From the NCBI RefSeq assembly GCF_036226745.1, contig NZ_CP109013.1:186001-250000 (forward strand): a DNA stretch of 64,000 nucleotides, in the 5' to 3' direction. Below are positions 15,892-24,841 of the stretch, piece by piece; the stretch's first letter is position 1, and every line of letters starts with the position of its first letter. A program made the position numbers and the translations under genes. A model generated the notes under the pieces. It made no database searches, had not been told where the DNA came from, and was given only the letters and a program-made list of their open reading frames with translations. Origin of the DNA: Streptomyces sp. NBC_00683 (GTDB lineage Bacteria > Actinomycetota > Actinomycetes > Streptomycetales > Streptomycetaceae).

Positions 15892-18366
15892 TCAGCTGAC
15901 AGCGACGACCCGCTGTACGGGAAGATTCCGGGAGGACCGGCCTGCATAGACGGTGTAGGAGCCCGAGGTGAGCTTCCAGGCGCCGCCAGTCCACACCGAC
16001 AGGTCGCGAGCAGTAACGCTGAACGTGAGCCTGGTGCTTGCACCGGGAGCGAGGGTGACCTTTCGGAAGCCGATCAGACGCCGCGGCTCGGCCTCGGCGC
16101 CGGCAGGCAGGCCCGCATAGAGCTGTACGACGTCGGTACCTTCGCGAGATCCGGAGTTGGTGAGGGTGACCGCGGCGGTCAGCGTCCTGCTCCCCGCGTT
16201 GTAGGACGTTTCGAGGGAGCCCAGATTGAAGGTGGTGTAGGACAGGCCGTGGCCGAAGGGGAACAGCGGGCTCTGGTTCTTCGCGTCGTAGTAGCGGTAG
16301 CCGACCAGGTGACCCTCGCTGTGGGAGACGGTGGGCCCGTTGCCCGGGTAGGTGGCGGGCGTAGCACCGGGACCCTGGGACGCGGTCACGGGGAAAGTGA
16401 CCGGCAGACGCCCCGAAGGGTCGGCGTCACCGAAGAGGACGGCTGCCAGCGCGGTTCCGGTCGCCCGTCCCGCGTACCAGAGCTGGACGACCGCTTCGAC
16501 GTCGTTGATCCACGGCATGGCAACGGGGCCGTCGGTGTTGAGGACGACAACGGTGCGGGCGTTGACCGCTGCTACTGCGGCGATCAGCTTGTCCTGATCG
16601 CCCGGCAGGTTGAGGGATCCGTGGTCCATGTCCTCACCGGCGACCCGGTTGACGACGACGACAGCGGCGTCGCTTGTCCGCGCTGCGGCGACCGCGTCGG
16701 GTATGAGCGACTTCGGCTGCCAGCCGAGGGTGAGGCCGCAGGCGCCGGCATCGGCGGTGCTGTTTGTGTATGTGACGCTGATGCTCACCGTCTGTCCAGC
16801 CGTCAGGTCGATGGTTCCCTGGAGCGGATAGTCGTACGGTCCGAGGAAGAACTGGCGGCTGTGACGGGTTCCGGAGATGACCGTCCTGCCATTGACCACG
16901 AGTTCTGCAGTACCTGAGGGCAGCAGAGAGAAGCGGTGCGGGCCCGTGGTGGTCGGGGTGAGAGTGCCGCTCCAGCGAGCCGACCACACGGCGGGGAGAC
17001 CGGCGACGGGCGCGCTGGTGAAGTCGATCCCCGCACCTGTGCGCGTAGCGAGGGGAGTGCCGGACGGTTCAGCTCCGGCATAGAAGCTGCCGGTCAGACC
17101 TTCCGCACCTGAGGTCGTGCGCAGCACCGTGGCCGGGACGGGGGTGAGGGGGACGTCGCCGACGGATCCCTGGCGGTAGGTGACGGTGACCCCGGCTCCG
17201 GCCCGGTCCTTGATGGCCGCCAACGGGGTGGTCCAGGTCCCGGGGTTCACGTAGGTCGAACCGGAGACGCCTGTCAGAGCGGTGGTGTCGGCCGGGCCGA
17301 TCACCGCCAGCGATTTGAGGGTGGCGGGCAGTGGGAGAGCCTGGCCGCGGTTGGTGAGCAGGACGGTGGAGCTGACGGCGAGGTCGTGTGCGAGGTCCTT
17401 GTGTGCCAGGGTGCTGACGTCGGCGGCGGGCGCCTGCACGGGGTGGTCGAACAAGCCGTTGACGAACATGGTGTTGAGGATGCGCAGGGCAGCATCGTCC
17501 AGGCGGGTGGCGGGGACGCTGCCGTCCGTGAGGCCGCCTGCGGGGATCTTGACGCCACCGGGCCCGAGACCGCCGAGGTCCATGCCTGCCTTGACAGCCC
17601 CCACGGGGTCGTCTCCGGCCCAGAAGTCGGGGACGGTGTAGCCCTCGAGGCCGAGAGTGTTCTTGAGGTCGTTGAACAGTGCGGGGCTCTGGGTCGCGAA
17701 GGTCCCGTTGATCTTCGGGTAGGCCATCATCACCGACGTGACGGGCACGGTCGCGATGACGCGTTCGAAGGCGGCGTGGTAGATCTCGTGCAGCGCCCGG
17801 TCGGAGACCTGTGCGTCGACGAAGAAGCGGTTGACTTCCTGGGTGTAGGCGCTGAAGTGCTTGAGAGTGGCCACGACATGCTGTTCCTGCATGCGTCGGG
17901 TGAGCGCTGCGCCCAGGGTGCCGGACAGGAGCGGGTCTTCACCCATGCTCTCGGCCTGTCGGCCGAAGTGCCAGGTGCGGGCGGTGTCGATGGTGGGCCC
18001 CAGCAGGTTGTTGTAGCCCTTGGCCCGCCCCTCGGCGCCCAGTGCGCGGCCGAGCTGCCCGGTGAGGTCGGCGTCGAACGTCGCGGCTTGTGCGAGGGGG
18101 ACGGGGAAGGCGGTCACGCCGGTTTCCCCGCGCAGGCCGGCTGAGGCGTCCACCATTGTGAGGGCGGGTATGCCGAGGGAGCTCAGGGCTGCGAAGTCGC
18201 AGCGGATGAGGGCCTCTTTCTGTACGGCGGTCATCCTGGCCAGAAGGGCTACCGCCCTGCTGTCGGGGGCGGCAGCCGCGGTTCGGCGAGGCGCACCGGC
18301 AGCCGGTGCGATGCCGGAGGCCAGGGCGGTCAGAACGGCGGCAGAGAGAAACGTACGACGATTCAT
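15892..18366 (-). CDS. Secreted GH3 beta-glycosidase with PA14 insert
   Basis: 824 residues, start ATG 18366 with ribosome site GGAAGAG. The N-terminus MNRRTFLSAAVLTALASG is a Tat-like signal (twin Arg plus hydrophobic run), so the enzyme is exported. The GH3 (alpha/beta)8 domain has KHFSAYTQEVNR and the nucleophile region TVPDFWAGDD, where the usual SDW reads PDF. The second GH3 domain and a PA14 insert (about residues 425-570) follow, then the HSEGHLVGYRYYD segment, FPFGHGLSYTTF and a fibronectin-like C-terminal domain. The family removes beta-glucose, xylose or similar residues from glycosides. PA14 inserts often shape specificity for small glycosides. It lies downstream of a binding-protein gene and near a rhamnosidase. 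Confidence 0.88.
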   Translation of the reverse strand: MNRRTFLSAAVLTALASGIAPAAGAPRRTAAAAPDSRAVALLARMTAVQKEALIRCDFAALSSLGIPALTMVDASAGLRGETGVTAFPVPLAQAATFDADLTGQLGRALGAEGRAKGYNNLLGPTIDTARTWHFGRQAESMGEDPLLSGTLGAALTRRMQEQHVVATLKHFSAYTQEVNRFFVDAQVSDRALHEIYHAAFERVIATVPVTSVMMAYPKINGTFATQSPALFNDLKNTLGLEGYTVPDFWAGDDPVGAVKAGMDLGGLGPGGVKIPAGGLTDGSVPATRLDDAALRILNTMFVNGLFDHPVQAPAADVSTLAHKDLAHDLAVSSTVLLTNRGQALPLPATLKSLAVIGPADTTALTGVSGSTYVNPGTWTTPLAAIKDRAGAGVTVTYRQGSVGDVPLTPVPATVLRTTSGAEGLTGSFYAGAEPSGTPLATRTGAGIDFTSAPVAGLPAVWSARWSGTLTPTTTGPHRFSLLPSGTAELVVNGRTVISGTRHSRQFFLGPYDYPLQGTIDLTAGQTVSISVTYTNSTADAGACGLTLGWQPKSLIPDAVAAARTSDAAVVVVNRVAGEDMDHGSLNLPGDQDKLIAAVAAVNARTVVVLNTDGPVAMPWINDVEAVVQLWYAGRATGTALAAVLFGDADPSGRLPVTFPVTASQGPGATPATYPGNGPTVSHSEGHLVGYRYYDAKNQSPLFPFGHGLSYTTFNLGSLETSYNAGSRTLTAAVTLTNSGSREGTDVVQLYAGLPAGAEAEPRRLIGFRKVTLAPGASTRLTFSVTARDLSVWTGGAWKLTSGSYTVYAGRSSRNLPVQRVVAVS

Positions 18367-18499
18367 GACGGCTCTTCCATGGGAAACGGACATGACAGAA
18401 CAGCGCCTCGGTCGGCGCGTGCAGCGGGGGGCGCTGCGCATTGCGGGCGGGGGGAACGCTTAGGGGCGCGCGCTTCGGGGTGCTCGTGGCACCCCTCGC

Positions 18500-19762
18500 C
18501 TACTGCTCCTGGTAGACCTCGTCGAGGGCGGCGAGCACGCCGTCGATGTCGGTGCGGCCGGAGAACAGCTGCTGGATCTGGATGAAGTGCTCCTGCTGGA
18601 CCCGGGGATTCGGCCACAGCTGGTCCATGAACGGCACGGTGGTGCCGGCCTTCTGGTGTCCGATCAGTTCCGTGAGGACCGGCTCGGTCGTGAAGCGGTC
18701 GTCGGGGATGGCGGGGAGGGTGCCGCTGCCCTGGTTGTACGAGTGCTGGCCGGCCTCGGACCCGAGGAACTCGGCGAACTTCATGGCCAGTTCTTTGTTG
18801 TCGCTTTCGGAGTTGACTCCGTAGGCGGCCGACACCGAGCCCGGCATGTGGGTCTGTGCCGGGTTGTTGGTGGCGGGCAGGGCGAACATGGCCAGTTGCA
18901 GTTCAGGAGCTGCCGCAGTGATGGCCGAGATGCTGCTGGCGACCTGTATGACGCCCACGGCTCTGCCCTCGACGACGTCCTGGACGGACCTCTCGTAGGT
19001 GGTCCCCAGGGGATCACTGCTGAAGCAGCCTCGTTCATCGAGCTCGACGTACTTCTCGAGCGCTTTCCTCCAGCCTGAGTCGGCGAAGGTTGCCCGGCCC
19101 TCACTCATCGCCACGGCGAAGTCGGGTTGTTCGGCGTAGACGGTGGTGGCTGCCAATGCGTAATCAGCGAGCTGGGTCACCCACGGGGTCTTGATCCCGA
19201 GCGCGAACAGCACCATGCCCTCGGCCTTGGCCCTGTCGCACAGGTGCAGCAACTCGTCCCAGGTCTCGGGCTCGGTGCCGTCGATGTCACGCATGGCCTT
19301 CTTGTTGTAGATGGCGCCGATTCCGCTGTAGTTGGCGGGCACGACGTACGTCCTGTGGCTGACCTGGGTCACCCACTGCGTGTCTTCCGGGACTCTGCGG
19401 ACGAAGTCCAGGCCGGAGAGATCGGCAAGTCGGCCGGTGGCCTCCAGCATGCGCAGAGCCGCGGGGTTGCCGTAGCCGGGCCAGACGGTGAAGACGTCGG
19501 GTCCGGCGTCCGAGGACAGTTGGGTGGGCAAGGTGCTCTGGAGTCGGTCGGTGTCGGTGTAGGTCACCGCGACCTTCGCCTTCGGGTTCTCCCGCTGGAA
19601 GGCCGCCACGACAGCCTTCATGGCCGCGCGGTCGGTGATGTTGGCAGTGATCTTCAGGGTGCTGTCGACCGTCGACGACGGGCCGGCCCCGCCGCAAGCG
19701 CTCAGGCTCATGGCGAGGGTCGTGGCCATAGCGGTGACACAGACTCGACGGGAGGTACTCAA
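18500..19762 (-). CDS. Sugar ABC transporter substrate-binding lipoprotein
   Basis: 420 residues, taken from TTG 19762 with GGAG six bases upstream. A signal peptide ends in the lipobox LSAC near residue 26, so the mature protein is a lipoprotein on the outer face of the membrane. The rest is a family 1 solute-binding fold; YNKKAMRDIDGTEPETWDE is a typical family segment. No permease genes adjoin it; the GH3 gene follows in the same direction. It probably binds a mono- or oligosaccharide released outside the cell and shares the permeases at 22948-24739 or uses others, which is inferred. Confidence 0.87.
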   Translation of the reverse strand: MSTSRRVCVTAMATTLAMSLSACGGAGPSSTVDSTLKITANITDRAAMKAVVAAFQRENPKAKVAVTYTDTDRLQSTLPTQLSSDAGPDVFTVWPGYGNPAALRMLEATGRLADLSGLDFVRRVPEDTQWVTQVSHRTYVVPANYSGIGAIYNKKAMRDIDGTEPETWDELLHLCDRAKAEGMVLFALGIKTPWVTQLADYALAATTVYAEQPDFAVAMSEGRATFADSGWRKALEKYVELDERGCFSSDPLGTTYERSVQDVVEGRAVGVIQVASSISAITAAAPELQLAMFALPATNNPAQTHMPGSVSAAYGVNSESDNKELAMKFAEFLGSEAGQHSYNQGSGTLPAIPDDRFTTEPVLTELIGHQKAGTTVPFMDQLWPNPRVQQEHFIQIQQLFSGRTDIDGVLAALDEVYQEQ

Positions 19763-20247
19763 GACACGCTCCGTACGGAAGAGGGGGAGAAGGTGAAGTG
19801 CGGTGCCGTGTCTCGCCGTAAGTGCTCGTGCGGCCCGGAATCCGCTGACGCGGTGGGGCGGGGCCGACCGAGCAGTCAGGTGCACGGCCGGCCCCAGCTC
19901 GAGGGGATCCAAAAAGAATGCCTATTGCACGCCGGAGCGCATTTCCAGCTCTTTCGAGAAGGCTGCCGCCGCGTCCCACGGCAAGCGATTCCGGAGTCCG
20001 AGGACAACCGCTTGCGAGGCGTCTCGGCCAACAAAAGGGAAACTATGACCTCCTACGCTTCGGGTCAACCCTCGGGTAACACCTACCTCAAGGAATCTCG
20101 CAGCACGGCAAAGACATACCCTTTTATCCAAAAAGTCGATTTGAAACTTCAATTGAAAAGATTTACCGGGCCACCTTTTATCAACGCAACAGATGGAAAC
20201 CATCCATAACGCGGATGCGGGAGAGTTCGACCGAACCTTAAATAGCG
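19763..20247. other. AT-rich intergenic region upstream of the binding-protein gene
   Basis: 485 bases without a convincing gene. From about 20041 to 20230 the base composition is clearly richer in A and T than the flanks, with runs such as CCTTTTATCCAAAAAG. This is unusual here and fits either a strong regulatory region or a short piece of imported DNA. The candidate operators at 19983-20013 and the terminator at 20248 bound it. Confidence 0.6.
19983..20013. promoter_or_regulatory. Two candidate LacI-family operator cores
   Basis: AAGCGATT at 19983-19990 and AACCGCTT at 20006-20013 both fit the AANCGNTT core seen in many LacI/GalR operators, with centres 23 bases apart. They lie about 220-250 bases upstream of the start at 19762. 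The regulators would be the LacI proteins at 26409 or 27531. Not proven. Confidence 0.4.
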
Positions 20248-20279
20248 AAGCCCGGCGCATACAGGTATGCGCCGGGCTT
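20248..20279 (-). terminator. Strong hairpin terminator of the rhamnosidase operon
   Basis: AAGCCCGGCGCATA and TATGCGCCGGGCTT pair perfectly over 14 bp with a four-base loop. It begins 27 bases past the stop of the rhamnosidase gene at 20307, the last gene of the minus-strand sugar operon. Confidence 0.85.
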
Positions 20280-20306
20280 TCTGCAGCTGATGAGTGGAGG
20301 GGCCGT

Positions 20307-22901
20307 TCAGGCTGCCTTCGTCGCGAGTTCCGCCGTGTCGAGGATGTGCTCGCCCGGCCCCAGGGCAATCGGTGTGCAGCCGGGCAGTTCTGCGACTGCC
20401 TCGCAGCCCTCGGGCACGACGATGCCGGCTGCCAGCCCCGTGGCGGTCGTCTCCCACGACATGGACACCGTTCCGTACGGGGTCTCATGACGGGTGCGGG
20501 CCCAGGTGATGCCGCCTCCGGGACGCGGGCGCAACACGATCTTCCGGTAGCCGGGGGCAGCGGCGGTGATGCCGCCGACCACGCGGTGAAGCCAGTCGGC
20601 GACGGCGCCGAGGGCGTAGTGGTTGAAAGAGGTCATGCCTCCCGGGTTGAGGGTGCCGTCGGGGCGAAGGCTGTCCCAGCGCTCCCAGATCGTCGTGGCG
20701 CCCATCGTGACGGTGTACAGCCAGGAGGGGCACTGGGTCTGCAGGAGCAGGCGGTAGGCGGTGTCGAGGTGGCCGGTATCGGTGAGGGCGTCGCAGACCA
20801 GGGGGGTGCCGACGAAGCCGGTGGCGATGCGCGCGTCGTCCTCGACGACCAGCTGGGCCAGGCGGTCCCCGGCCGGCTGCCTCTGCGAGGGGGTCAGCAG
20901 GTCGAAGGCGAGCGCGACGGCGTAGGCAGTGGGGCTGTCATTGGTCATGCGGCCCGAGGGGAGCACGTATCGACGGCGGAAGGCGTCAGCCGCCTCGCCG
21001 GCAAGTGCGCTGTAGCGCTCCGCGTCCGCGTCATGTCCCAACTCGGCCGCTGTCAGCGCAAGGTGGTGGGCGGAGTGCGCGAAGTACGCGGTGGCGACGA
21101 GGTAACGGTCGGTGCGTCCGGCGGCCGGATCGTCGGGCGGTGCGGCCGGGTCGAGCCAGTCCCCCAGCTGGAACCCTGTGTCCCACAGGCGGGTCGGCCC
21201 GGCGAGGCCCTCCACGAGCTCGACCCATGCCTTGGCCATGGGGTAGTGACGGCGTAGGACGTCGAGGTCACCGAAGCGCTGGTAGATCGTCCAGGGGGTG
21301 AGCGTGGCCACGTCCCCCCACGCGGCCCCCGGGTGGATCGGCGTCCACGTCGGCTCGCCCGGAATGACGGGCACGTACCAGGGAATGGTGCCGTCGGGCA
21401 GTTGCTCCAGACCCACGTCGGTGAGCCAGGAGTCGAGCATGCCCGCACAGTCGTAGAGGAAGCTCGCTGTGGGCGCGAAAACCTGGATGTCACCCGTCCA
21501 ACCGAGGCGTTCGTCGCGCTGCGGGCAGTCGGTGGGGATGTCGACGAAGTTGCCTCGCATGCTCCACACGACGTTCTCGTGCAGGCGGTTGACCAGGGCG
21601 TCACTGCACTCGAACCATCCGGTGCGTCGCATGTCCGTGTGGTAGACCCGGGCGGTCACCATCTCGGCGGTCAGGGCATCCGTCCAGCCGCTGACTTCGG
21701 CGTACCGAAAGCCGTGGAGGGTGAAGCGGGGTTCCCAGGTGAGAGGACCTCGGCCCGAGAGGATCAGGGTGTCGGTGGCGTGGGCCTCGCGCAACGGCCG
21801 CCTGGCCAGTTCGCCGTCCTGGAGGACCTCGGCGTGCCGGAGGGTGACCGCGGTGCCGGCCCGGCCGTCGAGAGTGACGCGGAGGCGGCCGACGAGGTTC
21901 TGGCCGAAGTCGAGCAGATGGCGGTCCTCGCCGGTGCGGGTCACCTCGACCGGTCTGATCTCTTCGGTACAGCGGACGGGCGGTCCCAGCGGAGCGACGA
22001 GCGTGCCGAGGTCCCGGCTACCGGTGCGAACGGGCATCCACTCCCCCGCGGCTGCGCCTGCCGCGGTGGACCAGGCAGGATCGTGCAGACGGGCATCGAA
22101 CGTCTCGCCCTCGTACAGACCGCTGGTCAGGATCGGTCCGGGCGCGGCGCTCCAGGTCCCGTCCGTGGCGAGGAAGAAGGTGGCGCCGTCGTCGTACGTC
22201 ACCTCCAGCTGCGCGAGGAGCGCCTGATCGGAGCCGTAGATGTTGCGGGTGCCGCCGTCGAAGCCGTACTTGCCCCGGTACCAGCCGTCACCGAGCCAGG
22301 CCCCGATGACGTTGTCGCCTTCGACGAGGTGGCCGGTGACGTCATGGGTGCGGTAGCGCAAGCGGTGCGGGTAGACCGTCCAGCCCGGCGCCAGGACGTC
22401 GTCGCCGACACGGCGCCCGTTGATCTCCGCCTCGTACAGGCCGTGGCCCGTGATGTAGAGGCGGGCGCGCGTCACCGGGCGGTCGAGACGGAAGTCCTTG
22501 CGTACGCGGGCCGGTCGGCGGTCCGCCGCCGGATCCTCGTCCCAGTCGGCGCCGACCGGGACCGCACTCCAGTCGGCCACTTCGAGCAGACCCGCCTCGA
22601 CACCGCTCGGCTCGCTCCAGTCCGAAGGGGCAGCCGCGTGTGCCGTCCAGACCCGGACCCGGACGGTGACGCGTTCACGCGAGGACAGCGGGGTTCCGGG
22701 CCACGCCACGAGCACCTGGTCACGGCTTGCGACGCGGCCGGTGCGGTCGATGCGGCCGTCGCGGGCGAGTTCGAGCTCGTACGCCTCCTGTGAACCACCG
22801 CCGGTCGGCAGCGTCCACGTGAGCCGGGGAGTGGAGATGCCGATGCCGAGACCGTCCGGGAGGTGCTCGAAGGACACCGGGCAGGGCTGAGGGGGGAACA
22901 A
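20307..22901 (-). CDS. Alpha-L-rhamnosidase, GH78
   Basis: 864 residues from TTG 22901 (AAAGG six bases upstream). There is no signal peptide, so it acts in the cytoplasm on imported rhamnosides. N-terminal beta domains (residues about 1-330) with WYRGKYGFDG are typical of the rhamnosidase N-domain. The (alpha/alpha)6 catalytic domain carries the hallmark DCPQRDERLGWTGD with acidic catalytic residues around 445-455, and the NHYALGAVADWLHR segment later. A C-terminal beta-sandwich ends the protein. GH78 enzymes cleave terminal alpha-L-rhamnose from flavonoid glycosides (naringin, rutin, hesperidin), saponins or polysaccharides. It is the last gene of an operon with a binding protein and two permeases. 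Confidence 0.93.
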   Translation of the reverse strand: MFPPQPCPVSFEHLPDGLGIGISTPRLTWTLPTGGGSQEAYELELARDGRIDRTGRVASRDQVLVAWPGTPLSSRERVTVRVRVWTAHAAAPSDWSEPSGVEAGLLEVADWSAVPVGADWDEDPAADRRPARVRKDFRLDRPVTRARLYITGHGLYEAEINGRRVGDDVLAPGWTVYPHRLRYRTHDVTGHLVEGDNVIGAWLGDGWYRGKYGFDGGTRNIYGSDQALLAQLEVTYDDGATFFLATDGTWSAAPGPILTSGLYEGETFDARLHDPAWSTAAGAAAGEWMPVRTGSRDLGTLVAPLGPPVRCTEEIRPVEVTRTGEDRHLLDFGQNLVGRLRVTLDGRAGTAVTLRHAEVLQDGELARRPLREAHATDTLILSGRGPLTWEPRFTLHGFRYAEVSGWTDALTAEMVTARVYHTDMRRTGWFECSDALVNRLHENVVWSMRGNFVDIPTDCPQRDERLGWTGDIQVFAPTASFLYDCAGMLDSWLTDVGLEQLPDGTIPWYVPVIPGEPTWTPIHPGAAWGDVATLTPWTIYQRFGDLDVLRRHYPMAKAWVELVEGLAGPTRLWDTGFQLGDWLDPAAPPDDPAAGRTDRYLVATAYFAHSAHHLALTAAELGHDADAERYSALAGEAADAFRRRYVLPSGRMTNDSPTAYAVALAFDLLTPSQRQPAGDRLAQLVVEDDARIATGFVGTPLVCDALTDTGHLDTAYRLLLQTQCPSWLYTVTMGATTIWERWDSLRPDGTLNPGGMTSFNHYALGAVADWLHRVVGGITAAAPGYRKIVLRPRPGGGITWARTRHETPYGTVSMSWETTATGLAAGIVVPEGCEAVAELPGCTPIALGPGEHILDTAELATKAA

Positions 22902-22947
22902 GGAAAGCCTTTCTTCACGTGCGCGGGAGCGGGTTGCGGGGCCGGGT

Positions 22948-23850
22948 TCAGCCCTTCACCGCTCCCGAGGTGAGGCCCTTCATGACCTTCTGGTTGAGGA
23001 AGAGGTAGATCAGGAGGGTGCCGAAGACGTTGATGCAGATGGCTGCGAACAGCGGTCCGTACTGGGTGGCGCCGAAGTCACCGGTGAAGTTGAGAAGGCC
23101 GACCTGGATGGTGCGCATGTCCTGGTCGTTGGTGAAGGTCAGCGCGATGAGCAGGTCGTTCCAGATGAAGAAGAACTGCACCAGGCCCACGGTGAGCAGG
23201 GCGTTGCGGACCATGGGCACACTGATGGTCCAGAAGGCGCGCAGGATGCCGGCGCCGTCGATGGTGGCCGCCTCGAACAGTTCGCGGGGAACGGTCCGGT
23301 AGTACGTGGCCATCATGAAGACGGTCAGCGGCAGGCCGGTGCCGGTATAGGTGAGGATCAGCGGCCAAAGGGTGCCGGACAGACCGGTCTGGAAGTACGC
23401 GGTGAACAACGGCAGGAGAATCATCTGCGGGGGGACCATCATGCCCGCGAGGAATACCAGAAGCGTGAGGCTGCGGCCCTTCCACACCATGATCTGCAGG
23501 GCGAACCCCGCGGCAGTGCCCAGGAGCAGCATGAGCGCCAGGGCGGGCAGGACGGCGAGCAGGCTGTTCTGGACGTACAGGCCCAGGTGGCCGGTGGTCC
23601 ACGCCTCGGTGTAGTTGCCCCACTCCCACGTCGTCGGCAGAGCCCACGTGGAGTTGTTCAGGTAGTCGTCGTTGGACTTCAGGGAGGTCAGGAACATCCA
23701 GATCAGCGGGTAGATCTCGACGACCAGCAGCAAGGTGACGACGGCCTTCACCCACAACCGGCGCGGTGCCCGAACACGGTGGGTCCGCGCGGTGTCACCG
23801 GTCCGCCCCCGGCGGCCTGCTGAGGTCTTCACAGCTGTGTCGATGGCCAT
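22948..23850 (-). CDS. Carbohydrate ABC transporter permease (MalG type)
   Basis: 300 residues with six transmembrane segments. The cytoplasmic EAA loop, which contacts the ATPase, is clear at about residues 200-220 (EAATIDGAGILRAFWTI). The N-terminus is basic and precedes a first helix typical of the family's second permease. It is four bases from the partner permease at 23855. No ATPase gene is present; in Streptomyces several sugar transporters share the MsiK ATPase, and this system probably does too. Confidence 0.93.
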   Translation of the reverse strand: MAIDTAVKTSAGRRGRTGDTARTHRVRAPRRLWVKAVVTLLLVVEIYPLIWMFLTSLKSNDDYLNNSTWALPTTWEWGNYTEAWTTGHLGLYVQNSLLAVLPALALMLLLGTAAGFALQIMVWKGRSLTLLVFLAGMMVPPQMILLPLFTAYFQTGLSGTLWPLILTYTGTGLPLTVFMMATYYRTVPRELFEAATIDGAGILRAFWTISVPMVRNALLTVGLVQFFFIWNDLLIALTFTNDQDMRTIQVGLLNFTGDFGATQYGPLFAAICINVFGTLLIYLFLNQKVMKGLTSGAVKG

Positions 23851-23854
23851 GACT

Positions 23855-24739
23855 TCAACTCTCCGTGAGGTCGCGCCGCGAGACGCGGTAGACGACCAGG
23901 CTCACCAGCAGGCACACCACGGTCAGCAGCAGGGCGATGGTGCTGCCGTAGCCGTAGTCGCTGTAGGTGAACGACGTCTGGAACATGTACAGGGTCAAGG
24001 GGGTGGTGCCGTTGCCAGGACCGCCGTTGGTGAGGGCGACGATGGAGTCGAAGACCTTCAGGGTGCCGTTGATGCTGAAGACCAGTGACGACATCAGCAC
24101 GGGCAGGGACAGCGGCAGCACGATGTGCCGGATCAGGCGCAACCCCGAGGCCCCGTCCAGGCGGGCAGATTCGAGAACCTCGTCGGGGATGTCGACCAGG
24201 CCGGCGAAGAGCAGAACGGCGTAGAAGCCCATGGAGCGCCAGACGTCCATGAGTATCAGGACCCAGAACGCGCTTCCCGCGCTGCCGAAGAAGTCGATGG
24301 AGTCGACCCCGAACGCGTTGAGGAGGGAGTTGACCGGGCCTGTCTGCGGGGCGACCTGAAAGAACTTCTGGAAGAGAAGACCCACCGCCACGGTGGGCAG
24401 CACAACCGGGAAGAACGCCAACGTCCGGATGAGGGCCGAAGACTTCTTGAGGAAGAAGACGTACAGCAGGGCCAGCAGATATCCGGCGACGACCTGACCG
24501 GCCGTGACGAGGGCCGCGTACTTCAGGGTGAACCAGAGGGCGTCATGAACAGCCGGGTCGTCGAACAGGCGAGAGAAATTGGCGACCCCGTTGCCGGTGA
24601 AGCCATCGATGGTGTTGCCCTTGGTGAAGGAATACCCGAACGACCACACCATGGGGACCAGCATGATCAATGAGTAGACGAGAAGAGCGGGACCGAGCAG
24701 GATCGCGATGGCCCTGCGGTCACCGAGTACGCGGTGCAT
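23855..24739 (-). CDS. Carbohydrate ABC transporter permease (MalF type)
   Basis: 294 residues, start ATG 24739, six predicted membrane helices. The EAA-type loop is ESARLDGASGLRLIRHIVL (near residues 190-208). The ending VYRVSRRDLTES is cytoplasmic. It follows the binding-protein gene (24842) and is separated from it by a stable hairpin. It forms the heteromeric channel with the permease at 22948. Confidence 0.93.
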   Translation of the reverse strand: MHRVLGDRRAIAILLGPALLVYSLIMLVPMVWSFGYSFTKGNTIDGFTGNGVANFSRLFDDPAVHDALWFTLKYAALVTAGQVVAGYLLALLYVFFLKKSSALIRTLAFFPVVLPTVAVGLLFQKFFQVAPQTGPVNSLLNAFGVDSIDFFGSAGSAFWVLILMDVWRSMGFYAVLLFAGLVDIPDEVLESARLDGASGLRLIRHIVLPLSLPVLMSSLVFSINGTLKVFDSIVALTNGGPGNGTTPLTLYMFQTSFTYSDYGYGSTIALLLTVVCLLVSLVVYRVSRRDLTES

Positions 24740-24791
24740 GAATGGTGTCCACTTCGTTTCTGTTGAAGAAACCTGCCGGAACAGAACCGGG

Positions 24792-24832
24792 GGCGGCCCG
24801 CGCGATCGGCGCGAGGAGGCCTGCGGGCCGCC
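24792..24832 (-). promoter_or_regulatory. Intercistronic stem-loop between binding protein and permease genes
   Basis: GGCGGCCCGC (24792-24801) and GCGGGCCGCC (24823-24832) form a 10-bp stem just past the binding-protein stop at 24842. Hairpins at this spot in sugar ABC operons (malE-malF type) reduce readthrough and protect upstream mRNA, giving excess binding protein. Confidence 0.6.
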
Positions 24833-24841
24833 GCCGGCCGG

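Noticed and set aside
22903..22913. Small palindrome GAAAGCCTTTC before the rhamnosidase start
   Set aside because: It overlaps the ribosome site inside an operon, where an operator is unlikely; probably chance.
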